Source of the DNA: a virus
IMG/VR virus record: IMGVR_UViG_3300013117_000358
Location: 1 to 32,614 of that record
Length of the DNA stretch: 32,614 nucleotides
Reading direction: 5' to 3' (one strand)
Shown here: positions 1 to 6,164 of the stretch, one piece after another
How the letters are laid out: each line of letters opens with the position of its first letter
How positions within the stretch are numbered: the stretch's first letter is position 1
The notes under the pieces: generated by a model
Databases searched by the model: none
Seen by the model: the letters and a program-made list of their open reading frames with translations, nothing else
Told to the model about the DNA's origin: nothing
Position numbers and translations under genes: made by a program

Positions 1-406
1 TCGTCGCCTTGAGCAAGAAGATGAGCAGCGTGTCGCTGTAGCGCCGAATATGTCCACAGATCTCGCCCTGGTAGAAGACTGGCTCGTCCACGCCTTTAGC
101 TGCTCGACGAAGCGCTTCCCCCTCGAGGCGATCCGCTGCCTCCTCTCGCGCTGAGTCGAACTTCTCAGCGTAGCTTTTGTCCTTCTTGAGCCAGAGGTAA
201 TGGAGTGTCCGGTCAATGCCGGCCCTCTTCGCTGAATAGGTGATGTTGCCTGTCTCGGCATAGCTCTCAAGAAAGCGCCCTCTTTTTTTTGCTGTCGATC
301 TTGTCGAGCGCCTTGAATGCTTGGGCGGAGCCTTTTTCTTGGTCGTCCGTGTCGGGCGCCTTTTACGCTTTTGTGGGGCTTTCTTCTTGGTTGCCTTCTT
401 GGCCAT
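1..406 (-). CDS. Terminase small subunit-like DNA-packaging protein (partial, C-terminus beyond left edge)
   Basis: The reading frame opens at an ATG at 406 and runs off the left edge, giving about 135 residues. The first 45 residues are a Lys/Arg/Pro-rich tail (starts MAKKATKKKAP). They are followed by a helix-turn-helix-like segment (ESYAETGNITYSAKRAGI), then EPVFYQGEICGHIRRYSDT and LLIFLLKA. The 'G.I.RYSDTLL.FLLKA' block is characteristic of HTH terminase small-subunit-like phage proteins, which recognise DNA for packaging with the large terminase. The large terminase would be expected just beyond the edge. The start follows the DUF523 stop by 15 bases with an AGAAGAG ribosome site. The basic N-terminus resembles that of the ParB fusion protein (775-2076). 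Family assignment is by motif only. Confidence 0.75.
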   Translation of the reverse strand, partial: MAKKATKKKAPQKRKRRPTRTTKKKAPPKHSRRSTRSTAKKRGRFLESYAETGNITYSAKRAGIDRTLHYLWLKKDKSYAEKFDSAREEAADRLEGEALRRAAKGVDEPVFYQGEICGHIRRYSDTLLIFLLKAT

Positions 407-421
407 TTCTCTTCTCGAAAT

Positions 422-787
422 CTATATAGAGATCACATCAACGCCGGCCGACTCTAATAGTCGTGCCGTCAATCCATAATTCTTGCCACATGAAGGTGAA
501 TCGTGCAGTAAATACGCCCTTGTTATGCCCAACTTCTGACATAAAGCCAAAGTTCTTTCCGCCCCTAGCTTGTAATGGGTGGTATAATCTCGTCGCGTGC
601 GTCTTCCTATAATACGATCGCCCTCCACATTACAGCCCTCGCGTGGTAAGGTTAGGCCTCCCATCATCTCTGGGCAGACCGCCACATAATCTTCCCTCTC
701 ACCCAACTCTAGCAACAATTTCCGAAAATAACCATTACCTCTATAGCGACACTTAACACCTGCGCAGCATTTACTTATGAGGAACAT
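422..787 (-). CDS. DUF523 / TudS-like iron-sulfur desulfidase family protein
   Basis: This 121-residue protein carries the DUF523 signature: ISKCCAGVKCRYRG at the N-terminus, VCPEMMGG near residue 37 and HDSPSCGKNYG near residue 96. Cys7, Cys13, Cys38 and Cys100 are likely cluster-ligand positions. DUF523 includes TudS, a [4Fe-4S] enzyme that removes sulfur from 2-thiouracil. The domain is slightly shorter than usual (about 150 residues). The ATG at 787 lies inside the end of the upstream ParB/PP-loop gene (13-base overlap) and has a GGAGAG ribosome site, so the two are translationally coupled. It ends in TAG. The gene is AT-richer than the early operon. A desulfidase beside a PP-loop ATPase suggests joint sulfur chemistry on nucleobases or DNA, but the substrate is unknown. 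Confidence 0.8.
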   Translation of the reverse strand: MFLISKCCAGVKCRYRGNGYFRKLLLELGEREDYVAVCPEMMGGLTLPREGCNVEGDRIIGRRTRRDYTTHYKLGAERTLALCQKLGITRAYLLHDSPSCGKNYGLTARLLESAGVDVISI

Positions 788-2076
788 CCGTTCTCTCCTT
801 TGTCGGCCAACGTTTCAAAACACTTAGGCGCGCCTTCCCATGAACTCCAATAGCCCACACCTAATTTTTTTTCCAGCCACAACAACTCTTTCCACACATC
901 AGGATAATTACGACGTATGGCCGCATAGGTGGCTGGCGTCTGTCCAGGGCAGATGCGGCATGCTGTACGGCCCAAACCGCGTTCATAACCACACCATATA
1001 CTCAAACCAGCTTCGCGCAACATCTGCTCTGCTAAATTTTTATTCGTGAAGTATAACGGCTGAAAAAACAAATATTCTGGCATGCGCTTCAGAGTCAGGA
1101 ATCGATCGGCCTGTTTTTTCGCTCGCGCCGCTTTTTCTAAATATCTCCCTCCTCGTAGAATAATGATGTCCTTCGGGGCTTCTCTCAACCAACGCACATC
1201 CATAGGGCCATGCAGATAATTATGGCAATAGGGGTGGGTATGATGCGGCCACTCCCTTTTTTTTAGAAAGACATCTATTATATTCAGCTCCGACCGTAAT
1301 ACCTCCAATTCACACTCCAAACAATTAGCGACGCTATCTAGATGTTGATGAAAACCTACGTAGTCCGCGCCCATATCAACGTAGCACAACGTTATCTTGC
1401 TCTCTGGATAAAACTTCTTAGCCCACAATACGGCTGATGTCGAATCCTTGCCTCCTGAGAATTCCACAAGGAAGCGCTTCCCCTTCAATTTCGCCCTTTC
1501 TTCTCGTGTTGGTTTAAGTTCCTCCCAAGAGCAGTGTCTAATATCCGCAGTTTCTATCTCTGGCGCTTCGTCCTTGAACCAACCCACCTCCAGCTTGCCC
1601 ATGTGAATCTGCGGAAGATCCATCTCAAGCTTCAACTCCGAGAAGTCGAGGCCGCCCTCGCCGATGAACTCATAGACACTCTCCTCCGTGTACCTCCCGT
1701 ATTGCGAAGCGGCGAGCAAGACTTTCTTCTTCGCCTCCTTCTCGGAGTTCGCCTCGATCCAAGCCACCGGCAACTTGCCGCCCGCCAGTGTGTAGCCCTC
1801 TTTCATCATCTGCTGAATGGTGAACAGCCGCTGGTGACCATCGATCACTTTATGGCAACCTCGCTTGTCTCGCCAGACGAAGAGCGGGAAAGAGAAGCCG
1901 CTCGTCTCAATGGCTTTTCTGAGCTTCGCGTACTCCTTCTCACTCAGCGTCTTCAGGTTGCTTTGAAAGTGCTGTAGACTGCAAAGGAGCACCATCGCTG
2001 CGCCTTTGCAGGTGATTCTTATCTGCTTCGGGAGCGGCTTTTTCCTAGTCGTCTTCTTGGCTTTCTTCTTCGCCAT
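775..2076 (-). CDS. ParB-like domain fused to PP-loop ATPase (PAPS reductase/DndC-like)
   Basis: This 433-residue two-domain protein has a Lys-rich start (MAKKKAKKTTRKK) and a ParB/Srx-type module with the hallmark DGHQRL at residues 79-84. From about residue 200 there is a PP-loop adenine nucleotide alpha hydrolase domain with VEFSGGKDST (SGGKDS at 207-212). The later cysteines at 284, 373 and 376 (CRIC) could bind metal or carry sulfur. PP-loop proteins of this class activate a substrate with ATP, often before sulfur insertion (DndC, PAPS reductase, tRNA thiolases). ParB-like domains occur in DNA-binding or nuclease proteins such as DndB. The DNA half encoding the PP-loop is visibly AT-richer than the ParB half (shift near 1545), suggesting a mosaic origin. 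It overlaps the DUF523 gene. The substrate is unknown. Confidence 0.85.
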   Translation of the reverse strand: MAKKKAKKTTRKKPLPKQIRITCKGAAMVLLCSLQHFQSNLKTLSEKEYAKLRKAIETSGFSFPLFVWRDKRGCHKVIDGHQRLFTIQQMMKEGYTLAGGKLPVAWIEANSEKEAKKKVLLAASQYGRYTEESVYEFIGEGGLDFSELKLEMDLPQIHMGKLEVGWFKDEAPEIETADIRHCSWEELKPTREERAKLKGKRFLVEFSGGKDSTSAVLWAKKFYPESKITLCYVDMGADYVGFHQHLDSVANCLECELEVLRSELNIIDVFLKKREWPHHTHPYCHNYLHGPMDVRWLREAPKDIIILRGGRYLEKAARAKKQADRFLTLKRMPEYLFFQPLYFTNKNLAEQMLREAGLSIWCGYERGLGRTACRICPGQTPATYAAIRRNYPDVWKELLWLEKKLGVGYWSSWEGAPKCFETLADKGENGCSS

Positions 2077-2080
2077 CTCT

Positions 2081-2248
2081 TCACCTTGCTCCGTACAGCA
2101 CCATTATAACCGCCGGGGAGTTGGGGGAGCGACAGTGCCGCCCCCCTCCCTCTTGCGCCGCCTCCCTCTTACGCCGCCGCTCCCACATGAAGCGCCGCCA
2201 ACGACGTTCCTGGTCGCGGATCTGCTCAGGGGTAGGGCGGTGTATCAT
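2081..2248 (-). CDS. Small basic protein, unknown function
   Basis: A 55-residue frame whose ATG overlaps the stop of the upstream coiled-coil gene (ATGA) and which ends 4 bases before the ParB-fusion start. It begins MIHRPTPEQIRDQERRWRRF and is strongly basic and helical in its first 35 residues. The second half (EGGGRHCRSPNSPA onward) is low-complexity and less convincing. The overlap geometry matches its neighbours and is the main support. No known family recognised. Confidence 0.45.
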   Translation of the reverse strand: MIHRPTPEQIRDQERRWRRFMWERRRKREAAQEGGGRHCRSPNSPAVIMVLYGAR

Positions 2249-2475
2249 TTCTTTCTGGTCTTTCTCCGCCTGGCGGCGTCATCTCTCATCCGCTTCCTCT
2301 CCCGCTCCTTGAGCCGCCGGACCTCGGCGACCAGGTTGTCAACACCCCTGGCGAGCATCGCTTCCCGTGCTTCGGAATTCTGGAGCTTCTTTCTCAACTT
2401 GGAGTACTCCGCGCACGGCTCCTTCTTTCGCCGTGGCACTCGGGCTCGCTCATGTTTCCTTCGACTCAAACCCAT
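2245..2475 (-). CDS. Small highly charged coiled-coil protein
   Basis: A 76-residue protein, very rich in Arg, Lys and Glu, predicted to be one long helix. The pattern from LRKKLQNSEAREAM through NLVAEVRRLKERER is typical of a short coiled coil. The ATG at 2475 lies inside the extended frame of the Cys-rich gene upstream and has no clear ribosome site, so it may depend on coupling. It overlaps the next gene by ATGA. No family is recognised; a DNA- or protein-binding accessory role is only a guess. Confidence 0.5.
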   Translation of the reverse strand: MGLSRRKHERARVPRRKKEPCAEYSKLRKKLQNSEAREAMLARGVDNLVAEVRRLKERERKRMRDDAARRRKTRKK

Positions 2476-2518
2476 TGCACGCCGTCAGGAACGCTGGGTT
2501 GAAGTTCGCCGGCCAGGT

Positions 2519-2707
2519 CTACCCACCCCCACGTATCCCAAGCTCCACCGCCGCGCCTGACGCCTTTCCCATGAATGATTGTGCGAGTGCTGCGATGTAA
2601 TTATCATCAAGGCCAGTCTTTCGGATCTCTGGATGCGAGCACATCGAATGAGCGTCGCCGGGGATATCCCTTCTGTGCCTGAACTCGTAGCAGTTCGGTT
2701 TCTTCAA
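2519..2707 (-). CDS. Cys/His phage protein with in-frame TAG before its conserved C-terminus
   Basis: The likely start is a TTG at 2707: it overlaps the upstream stop in the form TTGA, and a strong GGAGGAG ribosome site sits 5 bases before it. The product starts with KKPNCYEFRHRRDIPGDAHS and contains MCSHPE, a layout familiar from small phage proteins of the type C-Y-E-x-H-R-x-x-P-G-x-A-H-S-x-C-x-H-P. It stops with TAG at 2519-2521 after GIRGGG. The same frame then continues with TWPANFNPAFL and TACNGF to a TGA at 2450-2452, matching the usual C-terminal pattern GIRxGWxxWPxNFxPxWL of these proteins. The TAG therefore looks like a premature stop (a broken gene or readthrough), not the natural end. 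Function unknown. Confidence 0.6.
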   Translation of the reverse strand: MKKPNCYEFRHRRDIPGDAHSMCSHPEIRKTGLDDNYIAALAQSFMGKASGAAVELGIRGGG

Positions 2708-3159
2708 TGCTTCTCCTCCCTCCCGAATCCCCACCGAGCCCGCTTTCGCCACCTCGGCCATAACCAGAGCGGCAAGCACCAAGGCGAGCCGAGGACGCGC
2801 ACGCCGGCGTACATGGCGCGACTCTGGATATACGCCCGCAGCTCGGAACCTGTGCGCGCCATCACGCGCTTGAAAACGCAATCCCGGAATATCCGATCCG
2901 CCAGGCGCCGACCGTAATAGCCGCCTTCACCCTGCTCGTAGAACACGTCGTGCTCCTCGCAGCAGATGCCCCAGTAGCCATCTGGGACACCCGTACAGCC
3001 ATCGTACTTGGCGCTGGTGTAGTAGTCGCAGAGATCGTGTGCCTCACGCAGCTCGGGATTGTTCTTGCGCCGCCGGCACCAACCAATTAGTTCAGCGCCT
3101 ATCGTGCAGTAAATACGCCCTTGTTTTGGCCAACGTCGGCACCCTTTGCAGCTTGCCAT
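2704..3159 (-). CDS. Phospholipase A2-like protein with N-terminal Cys-rich segment
   Basis: A 151-residue protein starting at ATG 3159 behind GAGGAGGTGAAGCG. Residues 1-56 hold several cysteines (CKGC near 4-7, C18, C28, C44, C55). Residues 62-95 contain YWGICCEEHDVFYEQG followed by ADRIFRDCV. CC-x-x-H-D-x-x-Y is the phospholipase A2 active-site motif (His70/Asp71), and the later D-x-x-F-x-x-C agrees with that fold. PLA2-like domains cleave glycerophospholipids at sn-2. A calcium-loop motif is less clear (DGCTGVPDGYWG may serve). The C-terminal part is Trp- and Arg-rich and could contact membrane. Its place in an early operon gives no direct functional hint. Enzymatic activity is inferred. 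Confidence 0.65.
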   Translation of the reverse strand: MASCKGCRRWPKQGRIYCTIGAELIGWCRRRKNNPELREAHDLCDYYTSAKYDGCTGVPDGYWGICCEEHDVFYEQGEGGYYGRRLADRIFRDCVFKRVMARTGSELRAYIQSRAMYAGVRVLGSPWCLPLWLWPRWRKRARWGFGREEKH

Positions 3160-3164
3160 CGCTT

Positions 3165-3652
3165 CACCTCCTCGCGCGTGATTCCGGTACGACGCCCGGC
3201 AAAGCCCCGGACGAATGCGCGCCCCTCGCCCTCTTGGTCATCTCCTCTGCGTGCCCGCGCTGCCGGACTGCCACTGATACCGGCCTCGGTAGCCGAGGGC
3301 GTGATCCCTCAACATCCACTCCAATCCTGGCGCAGGCTGCCCGCGCTGCCGGATTCCCCCAACGCGGTGAACGTACCGCCTTCTCCCGTCCACCGGCATT
3401 TAACGGCCCACCCATCGCTCGGGCCGACGCGGGCCCCGCGCTACCAGATTGGGCTACGTTGGAGCATGCCACATCTGGCCTATGGTCTAGCACACCCCTA
3501 ACCCCCAGCGCGGGCTTCTCGCGGCTGACGTTTTCCTCGAGTGACGCCGAGCCGCGAGAACTCAATCTCTCCAACATGCATTGAAGATCCGTTCAATTTT
3601 CAGGATTCCTCGTACTTCCATTCTCTTCCAATACAATCAAACATTCCCATTA
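3165..3652 (-). other. GC-rich stretch without a convincing gene; diverged direct repeats
   Basis: About 490 bases between the phospholipase-like gene and the small genes to the right. Open frames exist on both strands but are Arg/Ser/Pro/Gly-rich with no family features. A 16-base element TGCCCGCGCTGCCGGA occurs exactly at 3252-3267 and 3338-3353, with a diverged copy near 3434-3448. A 16-residue minus-strand frame (MGMFDCIGREWKYEES, about 3603-3653) may be a gene remnant. No tRNA, terminator with a T run or clear promoter was found. Confidence 0.4.
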
Positions 3653-3781
3653 TCAACTCCGATCCGCTCTTATATGCCGGGCGCCTGCCAGGCCCGGCGA
3701 GTCCGCCGCGGTATTGCGCCTCGTGGCCGTCTTCATACCAATTTTAATGAGAGCGGCATTCGTGCGGCCGAATAGAATCAT
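3653..3781 (-). CDS. Very small hypothetical protein (42 residues)
   Basis: The ATG at 3781 overlaps the upstream stop (ATGA). The product begins MILFGRTNAALIKIGMKTAT and is Arg-rich toward the end. Only the overlap and position support it; composition is unremarkable and no family is recognised. It may be a truncated remnant. Confidence 0.3.
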   Translation of the reverse strand: MILFGRTNAALIKIGMKTATRRNTAADSPGLAGARHIRADRS

Positions 3782-3945
3782 GGCTCATGTCTCCTTCGCT
3801 GCCGAACGAATATCCTTCCACGCCGAATCCCCCGCCGTTTCGCAGGTCTCACCAAATAGAGCGCAATAGCGGCGAGTATTAACATGACGACCATGTCTAG
3901 CCAATTCCTTACAATTCTTGTAACGCGCTTAATCCGAGAAGCCAT
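3778..3945 (-). CDS. Small single-pass membrane protein (55 residues)
   Basis: It starts at ATG 3945, three bases after the stop of the upstream gene. The sequence has a basic N-terminus (MASRIKRVTRIVRNW), one hydrophobic segment (MVVMLILAAIALYLV, residues 18-32) and a long Arg-rich tail, the layout of a single-pass membrane protein with positively charged flanks. Its stop overlaps the next start. No family recognised. Confidence 0.5.
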   Translation of the reverse strand: MASRIKRVTRIVRNWLDMVVMLILAAIALYLVRPAKRRGIRRGRIFVRQRRRHEP

Positions 3946-3948
3946 TCG

Positions 3949-4311
3949 TCACCACCCTAAAATATATTTCAGCCGGTTGACCGCGTCTCTCATTGTCATC
4001 GGCCTCCATCCCCTGCCTTCCATCACTGCCACAAGCTCGTCAGGAGATAGACCGCCGCGCTCCGCAAGCCGTTCGAGACTCTGGTAGTGGTTTCTCCGTG
4101 CCTGCCACTCGTGCGGCTCGATGAGCTCCCAGGGGATAGACTCAGGGCAGTCTTCGTATTGGTCACGCTCCCAATGAGTGAGCAAAACAGGGAACCGTTT
4201 CATTTCCACACCCTCACCTTCCAACATTGCGAAAAAGCCGAAATTGCCCAGACCGACTGTCTTCAGCCGGGCGTTGATCATGCATCTGATAGGGTTGACT
4301 TCGAACTTCAT
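3949..4311 (-). CDS. Conserved phage protein of unknown function
   Basis: A 120-residue protein. The start ATG at 4311 overlaps the DUF4031 stop as ATGA. It begins MKFEVNPIRCMINARLKTVG. The C-terminal half contains WELIEPHEWQARRNHYQSLE and RLAERGGLSPDELVAVMEGR, a helical segment resembling one often seen in uncharacterised phage early proteins ('PHExQAxxNHxQSLERLAERGGLSxxE'). The function of that family is not known to me. The surrounding genes (DUF4031, RuvC) place it in the nucleic-acid-processing part of the operon. Confidence 0.65.
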   Translation of the reverse strand: MKFEVNPIRCMINARLKTVGLGNFGFFAMLEGEGVEMKRFPVLLTHWERDQYEDCPESIPWELIEPHEWQARRNHYQSLERLAERGGLSPDELVAVMEGRGWRPMTMRDAVNRLKYILGW

Positions 4312-4565
4312 CGCTTCTTTTTGAGCGCTGAGTGAAATATGTGAACCGGCTCGCGAAAGGTAACAGCTCTCGCCCCGAGCCGAATCGCCTTTCGGCGCTT
4401 CGCCTCGCAGACGTCGTAGTGTACGTAGCGGCGGGAGCTTTGCTTCCACTCTCTTTTGAGGCCGAGCTTTCGGGCCATCTCCTCCAGCTCTTCCTCGGTG
4501 TCGGCCATCATGTGTGATAGCCTCATCCTGCCAAACGGCGCTCGGTAGTCATCAACGTAGACCAT
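4308..4565 (-). CDS. DUF4031 family protein
   Basis: An 85-residue protein that opens with MVYVDDYRAPFGRMRLSHMM, directly followed by ADTEEELEEMARKLGL. This is the typical DUF4031 start, found in many phage and bacterial proteins of about 80-90 residues. The conserved YVDD and SHMMAD elements are intact. The biochemical role is unknown. It starts at ATG 4565 after GTGAGGA and overlaps the downstream gene by four bases. Confidence 0.88.
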   Translation of the reverse strand: MVYVDDYRAPFGRMRLSHMMADTEEELEEMARKLGLKREWKQSSRRYVHYDVCEAKRRKAIRLGARAVTFREPVHIFHSALKKKR

Positions 4566-4574
4566 TCCTCACGC

Positions 4575-5183
4575 CTACACTTGGTGATCTGCCACAAGAG
4601 CGTCTCTGACGATGCCGTGTACCCTCATCCCGAATGCCGCCAAGAGCAGGGCATCCGAATATCCACTATCCGGCTTCCGGCATTTCTCTGTCCGCTTCAG
4701 GCTCTGCCCGGGAAAGAGCCGTTGCGCGGCAATGATGCTCTTCTGCTTCGTGTCTTTCCCACTTGTGCCAGCGAGCATCACTTTCTGCCACGCTCTTGGT
4801 AAAACGAGCTGATAAGGGATTCCCATTCCAGTGAGCATGCCCTCAAGTAAAGCGAGTCCATAGCCGCGCTGGAAGTTGGTGATGATACCGCCGCCGAGCT
4901 TTGGCGGTAGCGGCTGGAGCTTTTCGGCGGTGACGAAGAGATAGCCATGACTGCGCGCCAGTTCGAGGATGTTGCGGATCTCGAGGAGGTCGTATTCCGT
5001 GCGAGATTTTGTAGCCTTGATTACCGGCATCGGCTGGATATCGATTTCCATGGTGTCTTCGTCGATAGAGGCGATAGCTCCAGATTTGCCGGGATCGATA
5101 CCGATATGGATCATTTCACATCCTCTCACCGGGTTCCAGGTTTCGTCGGTCCATGTGATGCCGTGCTCACCTTGCCTTGCCAT
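4575..5183 (-). CDS. RuvC-like Holliday junction resolvase, with an N-terminal DUF5131-like remnant
   Basis: From Met24 (5114) the protein reads MIHIGIDPGKSGAIASI, with a later AEKL acidic position and C-terminal GYSDALLLAAF. These fit the Asp/Glu/Asp metal-binding catalytic residues of RuvC-fold resolvases, which cut four-way DNA junctions during recombination, replication or packaging. A ribosome site (GAGAGG) precedes that internal ATG. The frame extends upstream to 5183 with GITWTDETWNPVRGC, which matches the N-terminal signature of DUF5131 (Gp37/Gp68-type, 'WTDxTWNPxxGC') proteins. That family does not normally precede RuvC, so residues 1-23 are probably a deletion remnant fused in frame. 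The true start could be 5183 or 5114. Confidence 0.8.
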   Translation of the reverse strand: MARQGEHGITWTDETWNPVRGCEMIHIGIDPGKSGAIASIDEDTMEIDIQPMPVIKATKSRTEYDLLEIRNILELARSHGYLFVTAEKLQPLPPKLGGGIITNFQRGYGLALLEGMLTGMGIPYQLVLPRAWQKVMLAGTSGKDTKQKSIIAAQRLFPGQSLKRTEKCRKPDSGYSDALLLAAFGMRVHGIVRDALVADHQV

Positions 5184-5187
5184 GGCT

Positions 5188-5337
5188 TCACCACCTCTTC
5201 TTCCGCTCGTGACTCTTCCCGCAGACGGCCATGCCGATCCCGTTGTAACGCACCGCCGGCGCCTGGCCGCACATCTGGCACCGGATGCGCAGCCGCTTGA
5301 GCTTTTTCGCTTCGTCTCTACGCTTGGTCTTTTTCAT
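5188..5337 (-). CDS. Small zinc-ribbon-like protein (49 residues)
   Basis: The ATG at 5337 overlaps the stop of the cytosine methyltransferase gene (ATGA). The protein is Lys/Arg-rich (MKKTKRRDEAKKLKRLRI) with CQMCG, then C-x-x-SH near the end, consistent with a single zinc knuckle. It is separated by 4 bases from the next start. The first 11 bases of this gene are identical to the start of the other methyltransferase at 7147 and lie within a 23-bp direct repeat. Function unknown; nucleic-acid binding is plausible. Confidence 0.6.
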   Translation of the reverse strand: MKKTKRRDEAKKLKRLRIRCQMCGQAPAVRYNGIGMAVCGKSHERKKRW

Positions 5338-5349
5338 TGAACCGTGCCC
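5327..5349. repeat. 23-bp direct repeat, copy 1 (left boundary of methyltransferase pair)
   Basis: The sequence GTCTTTTTCATTGAA-C-CGTGCCC spans the stop/start junction between the cytosine methyltransferase and the small zinc gene. It matches 7137-7159 at 22 of 23 positions. Confidence 0.7.
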
Positions 5350-6164
5350 TCCTCGAAGAGACGCCGCTGTCCTCCGGCCTCCTTCTTTGGTCGCTTGTCC
5401 CGGCCTTTCTTTCCGGCTCCTCGCTTGACGAGCCTCCGTTCCTCGCCCGTCATCAGGCTTCGGATCGCCTCGAATTCGCCGAAGTCCCCGCGCTCGAGTA
5501 TGCGGCACAGCTCGTCCAGGACCGTCCCGCCATCCATGGTCTCCATGTTCACGATGCCGGGGACGTTCTCCATGCACATCGTTCGGGGTTGCATCTCCGT
5601 CACGAGCCGGGCGAATTCGAAGGTGAGGTTGTTCCGCGGGTCGGCTACCTGCCGCTTTCCCATGAAGGAGAAGCCCTGGCACGGCGGCCCGCCCACGACC
5701 AGGTCGAGTTCGCCCCGCTCGAGGCCGATGGACTCCAGGATGCGCCTACCGCTCAGCTTCGACGCGTCGCCGAACCAGTAGACCGGTACGCCTTCCCACC
5801 CAGGCGGGCCCCAGTTCTGCCGGTTCGATCCCGATACGCACGCCATCTCGACGAGGCCGCCCTCGCTCTTCTTCAGCATGTGCTTCTGCATGAACGCCTC
5901 CAAGCGCTTCTCGTCCTCAGGCTCGACAAACCGTATGTCGACACGGTCAGCGCCGAGATTGACCAGGTAGGTCAGCAGGCAGTTCTCGTCGTTGTCCACG
6001 CCGGCGAGCACGTGGAAGCCTGCCTCGAGCAGGCCGAGGCTGAAGCCCCCGGCTCCACAGAACAGGTCAACGGCCGTCAACCTCTTCATGAGGTGAGCTG
6101 GCACCGCTAGACCGGAGGGGTGCTCACACCACTCGACCGCGTCGTTGTTCCCGTCAATCAACAT
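5334..6164 (-). CDS. DNA (cytosine-5) methyltransferase, short form lacking the target-recognition region
   Basis: A 276-residue protein with motif I VDLFCGAGGFSLGL (from residue 32), motif IV GGPPCQGFS (158-166, catalytic Cys162) and motif VI ENVPGI (199-204). It would transfer a methyl group from SAM to cytosine C5. After motif VI only about 75 residues follow, ending Lys/Arg-rich. I see no motif VIII (QxRxR), no target-recognition domain and no motifs IX-X, so it is shorter than the usual 330-450 residues. Similar short forms occur in phages; activity may need a partner or be lost. The start ATG 6164 follows GGAGG at 6 bases and overlaps the upstream methyltransferase gene by 7 bases. Confidence 0.88.
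   Translation of the reverse strand: MLIDGNNDAVEWCEHPSGLAVPAHLMKRLTAVDLFCGAGGFSLGLLEAGFHVLAGVDNDENCLLTYLVNLGADRVDIRFVEPEDEKRLEAFMQKHMLKKSEGGLVEMACVSGSNRQNWGPPGWEGVPVYWFGDASKLSGRRILESIGLERGELDLVVGGPPCQGFSFMGKRQVADPRNNLTFEFARLVTEMQPRTMCMENVPGIVNMETMDGGTVLDELCRILERGDFGEFEAIRSLMTGEERRLVKRGAGKKGRDKRPKKEAGGQRRLFEEGTVQ

Noticed and set aside
2006-2560. 184-residue plus-strand frame
   Set aside because: Lies antisense to a chain of overlapping minus-strand small genes; composition is Arg/Ser/Pro-rich.
3164-3577. 137-residue minus-strand frame
   Set aside because: Arg/Ser/Gly/Pro-rich low-complexity product without a ribosome site or family pattern; repeats within it suggest non-coding DNA.
5337-6110. 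257-residue plus-strand frame
   Set aside because: It is antisense to a cytosine methyltransferase with clear motifs; the frame is a GC-bias shadow.
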